Origin: CAMLDH01 sp966250375
GTDB taxonomy: Bacteria > Pseudomonadota > Gammaproteobacteria > Burkholderiales > Burkholderiaceae_D
Assembly (NCBI GenBank): GCA_966250375.1
Contig: CBINHE010000163.1
Location: 1 to 6,072 of the forward strand
Length of the DNA: 6,072 bases
Direction: 5' to 3'
Shown: one piece after another, positions 1 through 5,732 of the stretch
Position numbering within the stretch: the stretch's first letter is position 1
Layout of the letters: every line of letters starts with the position of its first letter
The notes under the pieces: generated by a model
Told to the model about the DNA's origin: nothing
Databases searched by the model: none
What the model saw: only the letters and a program-made list of their open reading frames with translations
Translations under genes and position numbers: made by a program

Positions 1-19
1 GATTGGCCAACACCCCCTC

Positions 20-42
20 GCGCGGGCACGGCCCGCTCCTAC
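20..42 (-). repeat. REP-like palindrome with GTAG head
   Basis: Read on the minus strand this is GTAGGA (42-37) followed by a perfect 6-bp stem, GCGGGC (36-31) and GCCCGC (27-22), around a 3-base CGT loop. A GTAG/GGAG tetranucleotide next to a short GC-rich palindrome is the known signature of REP elements mobilised by RAYT (TnpA-REP) transposases. It lies about 50 bases past the stop codon of the HAD gene, a typical extragenic REP position. No U-run follows, so it is not a standard intrinsic terminator, though it could protect the 3' end of the mRNA. No second copy or RAYT gene is visible in the window, so the REP label rests on motif alone. Confidence 0.55.
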
Positions 43-91
43 AAAAACTACCGCGTAGAAATCACAATTGATTTTGCTCGGCTACTTAGCT

Positions 92-817
92 TTAACGCAG
101 CCGCTGCCAACGATCAGATAGTTGCCTGATGGATTTTACTTTGACATCAACATAAAAGGGGCGCTTTGTAAGTTTTGGCGGCATCAGATGCCCGGCGCGC
201 TGTTGTAAATTGGGCAGGGTAGCCAGATATTGCGTCACCCAAACCGTACGCAACCCCAATGCTTTCGCGGCTTTCAGGTGGCCGACGGTATCTTCGACCA
301 GCACGCAGCGGCGCGCCGGTATGCGCTCTTTGGCCAGCAATTTGCGCAACAATTGTTTGGAAGGCTTGGGCTGCAGCTTGCCGTGCACGCGCATCGATTC
401 GATCGGGATGTGCCTGGCGAAATGCCGCCGCAGGCCCAAATGCCGGACCACGTCATGCGAATAGCGGTGCGGCGCGTTGGTCAGCAGGATTTTCCGGCCG
501 GGCAACCGCTGCAGCAAACGCTTCAGGCCGCGTTCGGTTCGTATCATCGCGGCCAAGTCGTCGAAACGGTGCGCCTCGCGCAAGAAGTCCTCTTCCCGTA
601 CCTGATGATGTTTTACCATGCCGAGCAAGGTCGCACCGTAGCGCTTCCAATACGCGAGCCGCGCCGCATTCACGGTGTCGGCATCGGCCGGCTTGCCGCC
701 TTCGCCTAATACCTGCGCCATGAACGCGTTCATGTTGGCATTAATCGCCGGAAAAATCGCATGCGATGCATTGTGAAGCGTGTTATCGAGGTCGAACAGC
801 CAAGTAAGGGTAGGCAT
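92..817 (-). CDS. HAD-family pyrimidine 5'-nucleotidase
   Basis: Predicted 241-aa cytosolic phosphatase of the haloacid dehalogenase superfamily, closest in feel to the SDT1-like pyrimidine 5'-nucleotidases, which dephosphorylate UMP/CMP-type nucleotides. All four HAD motifs are present. Motif I is DLDNT (D9 nucleophile, D11 acid/base). Motif II is LLTNAP (T113). Motif III is the lysine in QPKPSK (K151). Motif IV is VLVEDT (E175, D176), followed by the usual AAKALGLRTVWV strand. The helical cap lies at about residues 17-100. The reading frame stays open upstream to 1009, but the conserved protein begins at MPTLTWLFDLDNT, so I place the start at 817; the upstream part is antisense to another coding-like frame. 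No strong Shine-Dalgarno sequence is seen. It lies downstream of argB on the same strand, about 400 bases away, so co-transcription is uncertain. Family assignment is firm; substrate is inferred. Confidence 0.9.
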   Translation of the reverse strand: MPTLTWLFDLDNTLHNASHAIFPAINANMNAFMAQVLGEGGKPADADTVNAARLAYWKRYGATLLGMVKHHQVREEDFLREAHRFDDLAAMIRTERGLKRLLQRLPGRKILLTNAPHRYSHDVVRHLGLRRHFARHIPIESMRVHGKLQPKPSKQLLRKLLAKERIPARRCVLVEDTVGHLKAAKALGLRTVWVTQYLATLPNLQQRAGHLMPPKLTKRPFYVDVKVKSIRQLSDRWQRLR

Positions 818-832
818 CTTTAAACGTGATGA

Positions 833-1180
833 GTGGTGGCATGCCGAAGAGCGAACATCTTGATCGATGCGTGGAGCAATGCCGATGGTGCGGCGCTGGA
901 AGCCTTGCTGCACGATGCGTGCGATGAAAAAACGCAGCCCTCCGCGCTCACGCAATGCTCGCTGCAGGGCAGCGACAAGCCGGCTTTCATTGCGGTCGGC
1001 CTGTTGCATTTTCTGGGGGAAAAGAGGTTGCCGAAGTTATTGCTGCAACGCGGGTGTACGGTGCAGAAGTTTATTGACGGAAAAGGATGCAGGCGTGCAG
1101 CAGGGATGTCGTGGGCTCCATCACGCCTGCGAAACGACACAAGCTTGCAAGCCTGTGTGCGCCCCGCACGGGCATCGTGA
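833..1180 (+). CDS. Uncertain hypothetical protein or gene remnant between argB and the HAD gene
   Basis: A 115-codon open frame starting GTG GTG, head-to-head with the HAD gene only 15 bases away. I do not recognise the product. Codons from about 880 to 1080 look coding: roughly 70% G or C in third positions in the stretch I counted, many A, L, D and E residues, and few rare codons. The translation includes SNADGAALEALLHDACDEK and a segment ending in LLHFLGEKRLPKLLLQRGC, loosely helical and faintly ankyrin-like. After about residue 88 the sequence becomes arginine- and cysteine-rich and less protein-like. Two TGA codons directly precede the GTG and there is no ribosome binding site. An ATG at 841 in another frame begins MPKSEHLDRC but stops soon after. 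It may be a decayed or frameshifted gene rather than a working one. Confidence 0.3.
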   Translation: MVACRRANILIDAWSNADGAALEALLHDACDEKTQPSALTQCSLQGSDKPAFIAVGLLHFLGEKRLPKLLLQRGCTVQKFIDGKGCRRAAGMSWAPSRLRNDTSLQACVRPARAS

Positions 1181-1215
1181 TGCGCCCTATATTCCAGGAT
1201 TTGACCGCCCCACTC

Positions 1216-2127
1216 TCAATGCGACCGGATCATCGTCCCGAACGCCTGTTCGGTCAGCACTTCCAGCAGCAAGGAATGCTCGATCCGGCCATCAATGATG
1301 TGCACGGTATTCACGCCGGATTTCGCGGCATCGAGCGCCGACGAAATTTTCGGCAACATGCCGCCGGAAATGGTGCCATCCTCGAACATCTCGTCGATCT
1401 CGCGCGCCGACAAGTTGGTCAACAGATTGCCCTGCTTGTCCATAACGCCCGGAATATTGGTCATCATGATGAGCTTTTCCGCTTTCAGGATTTCCGCGAT
1501 TTTGCCGGCGACCAAGTCGGCGTTGATGTTGTATGCCTGGCCATCTTCGCCAAAACCGATCGGCGAAATGATCGGAATGAACGCATCGTCCTGCAACGCT
1601 TTCACCACCGCCGGGTTGATTGCGTCGATTTCGCCCACAAAACCGATATCGAGGAATTTACCCGGATTTTCGCGGTCCGGCATTTGCATCTTGCGCGCGC
1701 GGATCAAGCCGCCATCCTTGCCGGTCAAACCGACCGCCTGGCCGCCGTAATGATTAATCAGCATCACGATATCCTGCTGCACTTCGCCGCCCAGCACCCA
1801 TTCGACAACTTCCATCGTTTCTTCGTCGGTGATGCGCATACCTTGGATGAACGTGCCTTGTTTGCCGATTTTCTTCAACGCATTGTCGATTTGCGGACCG
1901 CCGCCATGCACCACGACCGGATTCATGCCGACCAGTTTCAATAAAATCACGTCGCGCGCGAAACCGTGCTTCAGGCGCTCTTCGGTCATCGCATTGCCGC
2001 CGTATTTGACGACGATGGTCTTGCCATGAAATTTGCGGATATAAGGCAGCGCCTCGGCCAGAATCTCGGCTTTGATTTGCGGAGAAACTACGGTAAGGTC
2101 AGCGCTGTGGTCGGTCAAGTCGGTCAT
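1216..2127 (-). CDS. argB: Acetylglutamate kinase (N-acetyl-L-glutamate 5-phosphotransferase)
   Basis: Catalyses the second step of arginine biosynthesis, phosphorylating N-acetyl-L-glutamate with ATP in the cytosol; amino-acid-kinase family. The 303-aa protein has the phosphate-binding KYGGNAM loop (41-47, catalytic-lysine region), the substrate-binding HGGGPQI loop (74-80), NINADLVAGKIA (200-211) and the C-terminal HIIDGRIEHSLLLE block (276-289). Length fits the family (about 295-305). The roughly 30 residues ahead of the first strand form the N-terminal helix typical of hexameric, arginine-inhibited enzymes, so feedback control by arginine is likely (inference). I chose MTDLTDHSAD at 2127 over the upstream ATG at 2157 because betaproteobacterial ArgB proteins normally begin this way; neither start has a good Shine-Dalgarno sequence. 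It is divergent from the sigma-factor operon, with 167 bases between the two starts. Confidence 0.97.
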   Translation of the reverse strand: MTDLTDHSADLTVVSPQIKAEILAEALPYIRKFHGKTIVVKYGGNAMTEERLKHGFARDVILLKLVGMNPVVVHGGGPQIDNALKKIGKQGTFIQGMRITDEETMEVVEWVLGGEVQQDIVMLINHYGGQAVGLTGKDGGLIRARKMQMPDRENPGKFLDIGFVGEIDAINPAVVKALQDDAFIPIISPIGFGEDGQAYNINADLVAGKIAEILKAEKLIMMTNIPGVMDKQGNLLTNLSAREIDEMFEDGTISGGMLPKISSALDAAKSGVNTVHIIDGRIEHSLLLEVLTEQAFGTMIRSH

Positions 2128-2294
2128 GGCAGGATTGAATGATCGAACGCAGCGCAATTCGATGCGCTACGGCGCCGAATTGCCCTACGTCCTGATATTT
2201 AAAAAATGGTTTCCGCGATTTTACAAGGAAAGTCGATCTGCTTTCTGCTCATTTTCTTGTGTTTCCATCGCTGATCCGCCAGCCTTTTGCGTAA
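2128..2294. promoter_or_regulatory. Divergent intergenic region, argB / sigma-factor operon
   Basis: These 167 bases separate the start codons of argB (leftward) and the sigma-factor gene (rightward), so both promoters should lie here. The AT-rich stretch near 2198-2207 (atatttaaaaaa) is the most promoter-like part. GGAAA-type elements that could be ECF -35 boxes occur on the plus strand near 2227-2232 and on the minus strand near 2211-2217, but I cannot pair either with a convincing -10. No operator palindrome stood out. Confidence 0.5.
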
Positions 2295-2876
2295 ATGACA
2301 ATGACAGCCTCCCTGCACAAACAACTCGAAGCGATGCGCCCTGCATTGGTGCGCTTCGCCATCCTGCAATTGCGCAATGAAATCCTGGCCGAAGACGTGG
2401 TGCAGGATGCATTGATCGCCGTCCTCGAAAAGCCCGAACGTTTTGCCGGCCAGTCATCGCTGCGCACCTACGTTACCGGCATCATGAAGCACAAGATCGT
2501 CGATGCCCTGCGCGCATCGAACCGCGAACGCCAGATCGAAACCCAGGAAGACCAGTCCGAGGACGACGTGATCGATGCCTTGTTCAAGGCCGACGGCCAT
2601 ACCTGCCAAATGCCGCGCCAATGGGGCGATCCTGATGCGACGCTGGAACAAAAGGATTTTTTCCGCGTCATGGAAATCTGTCTCGAAAAACTGCCCCCAA
2701 AAACCGCGCGTATTTTCATGATGCGGGAATGGCTGGAACTAGACACGGATGAAATTTGTAAGGAATTGGGTTGTTCAACGTCTAATGCATGGGTCATGCT
2801 CTATCGTGCGCGAATCCGCCTGCGCGAGTGTCTCGATTTGAATTGGTTCGGCAATCAACCGACTGCGGGGGAATAA
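2295..2876 (+). CDS. ECF-type sigma-70 family RNA polymerase sigma factor
   Basis: A 193-aa alternative sigma factor that directs RNA polymerase to stress promoters. Region 2 spans about residues 14-75, with the core-binding AEDVVQDALIAVLEK (32-46) and the -10 recognition segment SLRTYVTGIMKHKIVDALR (55-73). An acidic linker follows (about 80-118, rich in E and D, ending WGDPDATLEQK). Region 4 spans about 120-180, with LPPKTARIFMMREWLELDTDEICKELGCS and the helix-turn-helix SNAWVMLYRARIRLRECL. There are no region 1.1 or region 3 sequences, as expected for the ECF class; the WGDPD linker and MREWLEL recall the TIGR02943-type group (from memory). ATG at 2295 directly follows an in-frame TAA, with a second ATG at 2301; neither has a Shine-Dalgarno sequence. 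The zinc-finger anti-sigma gene begins 2 bases after its stop, implying co-expression and probably autoregulation. Confidence 0.93.
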   Translation: MTMTASLHKQLEAMRPALVRFAILQLRNEILAEDVVQDALIAVLEKPERFAGQSSLRTYVTGIMKHKIVDALRASNRERQIETQEDQSEDDVIDALFKADGHTCQMPRQWGDPDATLEQKDFFRVMEICLEKLPPKTARIFMMREWLELDTDEICKELGCSTSNAWVMLYRARIRLRECLDLNWFGNQPTAGE

Positions 2877-2878
2877 CG

Positions 2879-3109
2879 ATGAAAAAGGATGCCATGGGAA
2901 TCATGCCTACCTGCAAGGAAGTACATTGTCTGGTGTCGGAAGGACTCGACCGCGATCTGTCGCTCATCGAGCGTGCGCGCATGCGCATGCATCTTCTGGT
3001 TTGCCGCGCCTGCCAGAATTTCGACAACCAGATGCACCTGATCCGCCGCGCCATGCGTCAAATCGACGTTCCGACGGAAGACGTTGCACCGGACCGGAAG
3101 CCGAAATGA
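2879..3109 (+). CDS. Short zf-HC2 (ZAS-type) anti-sigma factor
   Basis: A 76-aa protein likely to bind and inhibit the sigma factor encoded just upstream. It carries the zinc-binding anti-sigma signature H38-x3-C42-x2-C45 (MHLLVCRAC), with an upstream H16/C12/C17 cluster (CKEVHC) that could supply the fourth ligand. The helix between (SEGLDRDLSLIERARMRMHLL) matches the usual sigma-embracing fold. There is no transmembrane segment or periplasmic domain, so it should act in the cytosol, as RsrA- or ChrR-like zinc or redox sensors do; the actual signal is unknown. The start at 2879 is supported by GGGGGAA at 2867-2873 overlapping the end of the sigma gene; the frame is open further upstream but there overlaps sigma coding sequence. 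Its TGA overlaps the next start as ATGA, indicating translational coupling. Confidence 0.88.
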   Translation: MKKDAMGIMPTCKEVHCLVSEGLDRDLSLIERARMRMHLLVCRACQNFDNQMHLIRRAMRQIDVPTEDVAPDRKPK

Positions 3110-3300
3110 GCGTATGCCCGCGCTGCGGCGCATCATTCTCGTGCGGCATGGTGGATGACCCGGCAGCACAACCCTGCTGGTGCACGCAACTTCCCGTGTT
3201 GTCGCCAGGCGCTCTGGACGGTGCAAACGCCAATGATGACGCCGCCACATGTTTTTGCCCCGCCTGCCTGCGTGCCTTGACTGCCGGCGACGAGCGCTGA
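3106..3300 (+). CDS. Cysteine-rich CWC-type small protein
   Basis: A 64-aa protein of the cysteine-rich CWC family (name from the conserved Cys-Trp-Cys). It has eight cysteines: C4 and C7 (CPRC), C13 (FSCG), C24 and C26 (PCWC), and C49, C51 and C54 (CFCPAC). The paired CxxC and CxC knuckles suggest a zinc ribbon or other metal-binding fold; no biochemical function is established for the family that I know of. There is no signal peptide or membrane segment. Its ATG overlaps the TGA of the anti-sigma gene (ATGA at 3106-3109), and GGAAG at 3096-3100 can act as ribosome binding site. Being the third gene of a sigma/anti-sigma operon, it may help sense metal or thiol stress or be a regulon product (inference). 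Confidence 0.85.
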   Translation: MSVCPRCGASFSCGMVDDPAAQPCWCTQLPVLSPGALDGANANDDAATCFCPACLRALTAGDER

Positions 3301-3480
3301 CATCCTTTCCCTGTTTGTATCCTGAAAAACCTGTTGTCGTGCACGTGGAGGCGCTCGGCCCCGATGCTTATCGCATTTTGCGAATCAATGCAGGGTGGTG
3401 TCGGATACCAGGCGAGTGAACGCTCCACTACCTATCCCTAGGAAATACCATGCTTTTGTTCAATCGGATGTCGAGGGCGT
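3301..3480. other. Convergent intergenic region, no clear gene
   Basis: These 180 bases lie between the end of the sigma operon (plus) and the end of the alx-like gene (minus). I saw no stem-loop followed by a T-run for either direction. A 56-codon plus-strand frame (3249-3419) overlaps the CWC gene and runs into this region, but is not supported. Confidence 0.5.
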
Positions 3481-4446
3481 CTACCGACCGCGTTCGCGCA
3501 ACTTGGGTGCGGTAAGCGCGCTCCACACCATCGTAATCACTAGCACAATCACCACGACCCCGAGCGAAACCAGCACCGGAATCTTCACGAGGTCGGTCAG
3601 CAGCATTTTGCCACCTATGAACAGCAGGATCACTGCCAAGCCGTAACTCAACAAATGGAACTTGGTGGCGACTGCCGTGAGCAGGAAGAACATCGCCCGC
3701 AGGCCGAGGACCGCGAAGATGTTCGAGCTCAGCACGATGAAGGGGTCGGTGGTGATCGCGAAGATCGCCGGGATCGAATCGACTGCGAAGATCACGTCAG
3801 TGATGCCGACCATCGCCACCACCATCAGCAGCGGCGTGGCGATGTGTCGGCCGCTCTGCACGGTGAAGAAATGTTCGCCGTCGATGCGATCAGACACGGG
3901 CATCACGCGCAGCAGCATCTTCAGTACAGCGTTGTCCCCCAGAACAGGCGGCTTTCCGGAAGCATGCCACATCTTGACGCCGGTAACCATGAGGAAGGCG
4001 CCGAATAGATACAGCACCCAGTGGAACTCCGCCACCAGCCAACTGCCGATCAGGATCATCACGGTACGCAAAACGATTGCCCCAATGATCCCAATCATTA
4101 GTACTCGCTTCTGGTAAGCCGGCGGTACCGAAAAGTAGGTGAAGATCATCAGGAAGACAAAGAGGTTATCGATTGCGAGTGACTTCTCGATCAGGTAACC
4201 GGTGAGGAACTCCATTGCTCTCGCATTTGCTTGCTCGACGTCGCCTGTCGCATCACGGAATGCCCACCATAGAAGCCCGTTGAAGGCGAGGCTCAAGCAC
4301 ACCCAGGCAAGAGACCAATTCAATGCCGCCTTCACGGTAACGGCATGCGCACCCTGCCTCCGCAACAGCACGAAATCGACAAAAAGCGCGAGCAGCACGC
4401 TCGCTACAAAAAAGGCTACAAGCCAGTGCGGTGCGACGGTGTTCAT
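3481..4446 (-). CDS. alx: Alx/TerC-family integral membrane protein, probable Mn2+ exporter
   Basis: A 321-aa inner-membrane protein of the TerC family; from memory E. coli Alx has the same length and aligns end to end. About nine hydrophobic segments are visible, near residues 7-28, 43-62, 80-105, 114-138, 142-160, 203-228, 236-258, 266-284 and 288-311. The two family hallmarks are LIEKSLAIDNLFVF (85-98) and DVIFAVDSIPAIFA (217-230), whose acidic residues E87, D93, D217 and D223 are thought to handle metal. Residue 214 is glycine (MVGITD), where I recall glutamate in Alx (VELSD). Alx and relatives export manganese and respond to Mn2+ and alkaline pH. The upstream leader matches a yybP-ykoY Mn2+ riboswitch, which supports the substrate. 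There is no good Shine-Dalgarno sequence; ATG 4446 fits family N-termini. The usp gene lies upstream on the same strand. Confidence 0.92.
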   Translation of the reverse strand: MNTVAPHWLVAFFVASVLLALFVDFVLLRRQGAHAVTVKAALNWSLAWVCLSLAFNGLLWWAFRDATGDVEQANARAMEFLTGYLIEKSLAIDNLFVFLMIFTYFSVPPAYQKRVLMIGIIGAIVLRTVMILIGSWLVAEFHWVLYLFGAFLMVTGVKMWHASGKPPVLGDNAVLKMLLRVMPVSDRIDGEHFFTVQSGRHIATPLLMVVAMVGITDVIFAVDSIPAIFAITTDPFIVLSSNIFAVLGLRAMFFLLTAVATKFHLLSYGLAVILLFIGGKMLLTDLVKIPVLVSLGVVVIVLVITMVWSALTAPKLRERGR

Positions 4447-4480
4447 TTGCTGACTTTAGAAAATTGAGGTGAAGCAAATG
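4444..4480 (-). promoter_or_regulatory. Anti-P1 hairpin sequestering the alx start codon
   Basis: On the minus-strand RNA, CAUUUGCU (4480-4473) is perfectly complementary to AGCAAAUG (4451-4444), with 21 bases between. The second arm contains the alx start codon (4446-4444). The first arm shares most of its bases (4480, 4478-4475) with the 3' strand of riboswitch helix P1, so P1 and this hairpin are mutually exclusive. Without ligand the AUG would be buried; Mn2+-stabilised P1 would free it. The pairing is seen directly; the regulatory role is inferred. Confidence 0.65.
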
Positions 4481-4597
4481 GCCTTGCGGGAGGAGCCCTG
4501 TCGGTCCTTATGCGGCCCGGGCGCGCGTTGAACACTTGGCCGTATTGACGGGGTTGCCGCCACGACGGGGGCCATATGCTATTCCCCCTTTGACGAC
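4474..4597 (-). promoter_or_regulatory. yybP-ykoY manganese riboswitch in the alx leader
   Basis: Read on the minus strand, the leader contains CAAAGGGGGAAUAGC (4592-4578), matching the family core AAAGGGGAGUAGC except for one G-to-A change and an extra G. It also has CCGUCAAUACG (4551-4541), matching the conserved CGUCAAUUCG loop, and GCAAGGCCAUUUG (4487-4475), matching the closing GCAAGACCUUU. Helix P1 can form as CAAAGG (4592-4587) with CC(A)UUUG (4481-4475), with one bulged A. Members of this family bind Mn2+ and activate exporter genes such as mntP and alx, and the gene here is alx-like. The fold was not computed, and the inner helices are only partly worked out (ACGGCC with GGCCGC). Confidence 0.85.
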
Positions 4598-4623
4598 GAA
4601 AAGTTTCGATGCGGTGCAGCCTT

Positions 4624-5046
4624 TCAGCGCACAATCAGCGCAGGCGTTTTGCAGTGAGCGAGTACCTTACTGGCAACAGAGCCCATCACGAGGTTCCCCA
4701 GTGCCGCGTGACCATGCGACCCCATCACGACCATGTCGTAGTTACCGCTGGTAGCGGTCTGCGCAATCACCTCTGCCGGATGGCCAACCTGATAGATTGC
4801 TTTCACCTTATAACCCTGTTTCTCGAAGAAGAGACGCACCGGCTTGAGCACCTTCTCGGCCTCCTCTTCGTAATACTCACGCACGGTTTCCCTGCCAGCC
4901 ACTGAGGCAGCGTGCGGCGGCACACTCAGTAACACCGTCAGCACCGTGTACTCGTTGCCGCGGTTAAACAACTCAGGGTACGCGGCCACATAGTCCAGCA
5001 TACGTTTGGTGAAGGGACTACCATCCGCAGCAATCAGGATCTTCAT
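4624..5046 (-). CDS. Universal stress protein, UspA family, ATP-binding type
   Basis: A 140-aa single-domain cytosolic Usp. It starts with the beta-1 strand MKILIAADGS, whose D8 contacts adenine/ribose in ATP-binding members. It ends with the nucleotide-binding signature G109-S-H-G112-x9-G122-S123 (GSHGHAALGNLVMGS), followed by SKVLAHCKTPALIVR. The full G-2x-G-9x-G-S/T motif places it in the ATP-binding (MJ0577-like) branch rather than the UspA branch. A GHPAEVIAQTA segment (88-98) is also typical. The start at 5046 has AAGGAA at 5055-5060 as ribosome binding site. The riboswitch for alx begins about 27 bases after the stop codon, so the two genes may share transcripts. Usp proteins help cells endure stress such as growth arrest or oxidants; the precise role here is unknown. 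Confidence 0.93.
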   Translation of the reverse strand: MKILIAADGSPFTKRMLDYVAAYPELFNRGNEYTVLTVLLSVPPHAASVAGRETVREYYEEEAEKVLKPVRLFFEKQGYKVKAIYQVGHPAEVIAQTATSGNYDMVVMGSHGHAALGNLVMGSVASKVLAHCKTPALIVR

Positions 5047-5732
5047 GTGTGGGATTCCTTGAGAAACAACGCTTCAAATGCTTGGTCATGGGATGATCGA
5101 CCGTAAACAGTCATTACATCATGTTCATCAGGCTTGATCCTTTAAACATAGCTCAGCTTCTCCACATAAAAAGATGCTTTCGCATGAGGATCACTTCGTT
5201 TTTCTAGAACCATGTTCACGTCTTCAAGTCCCTCATCTTTGCTACATTCGGTTCGTTGAATCCTGGCATCGCGGGCTTGGTGCTATATGCACGTCACGGC
5301 ATCTTTGTCGTATTAACTGATTGTTACGCAGAACTTCCCGTTCCGCTAAATCCACCTTCACTTCGCCTCTTTGCCCGCCCTCAATATGATTGACTCCAAT
5401 CAAGTGACGCGACAATTATTCTGACATCAGAGGCGCGCTTCACCTGCGGGAATGCCCTCGCCAGAACTGCATCTGCGCTATCGTCTTCACAAATTAACTT
5501 GAGCGCAAATATAAATGGCTCGGCTGATGCCCCTCAGAGCATAGTTGCCGCCAGCGACACGCAGATGTTCTACTAGCTCTCATGGTTACAGCCATCGTCC
5601 GACTGCTGCTACTCAAGAGCGAAGTTGTATTTCATTTCTTACTTCGATATCGAGACGCCTTCATAGGGAGGTCTACGCGCATATTAATCGCTAGTGCCCG
5701 CCCCTCAGGCGACCTCATACCGCGACCGCTTA
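5047..5732. other. Gene-poor region with possible decayed coding sequence
   Basis: This region of 686 bases holds no convincing intact gene and looks more AT-rich than its surroundings. The right-hand 100-150 bases before usp (5047-about 5200) should contain the usp promoter, but I could not fix -35/-10 boxes. On the minus strand two open stretches overlap in different frames. One is 5381-5533, with protein-like DSADAVLARAFPQVKRASDV. The other is 5242-5415, with GGQRGEVKVDLAEREVLRNN. One single-base change between 5381 and 5415 would join them into about 95 codons. Neither has a sensible start codon, and I recognise neither product. A 54-codon plus-strand frame (5582-5746) runs antisense into the next gene and is unsupported. 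Confidence 0.4.

Noticed and set aside
818..1009. 64-codon N-terminal extension of the HAD protein frame
   Set aside because: The HAD fold begins at MPTLTWLFDLDNT (817), and the extension is antisense to a more coding-like frame.
1087..1944. Long plus-strand open frame of 285 codons across argB
   Set aside because: It is antisense to the clearly conserved argB gene, with histidine-, arginine- and glutamine-rich content typical of a shadow frame.
2211..2235. GGAAA elements as ECF -35 boxes for sigma autoregulation
   Set aside because: No matching -10 element at 16-17 bases could be picked with confidence on either strand.
2072..2380. 102-codon plus-strand frame spanning the argB/sigma intergenic region
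   Set aside because: It begins inside argB in antisense and ends inside the sigma gene in another frame; composition is not protein-like.
3249..3419. 56-codon plus-strand frame overlapping the CWC gene and continuing past it
   Set aside because: No ribosome binding site, third positions near neutral, and no family resemblance; it starts inside the CWC gene in another frame.
2964..3428. 154-codon minus-strand frame over the anti-sigma and CWC genes
   Set aside because: It is antisense to two well-supported genes joined by an ATGA overlap, and no motif is recognisable.
5130..5150. Possible FNR/ANR-like site upstream of usp (TTTAAAGGATCAA)
   Set aside because: Only one half-site (ATCAA) fits; the other half and the spacing do not match the TTGAT-N4-ATCAA consensus.
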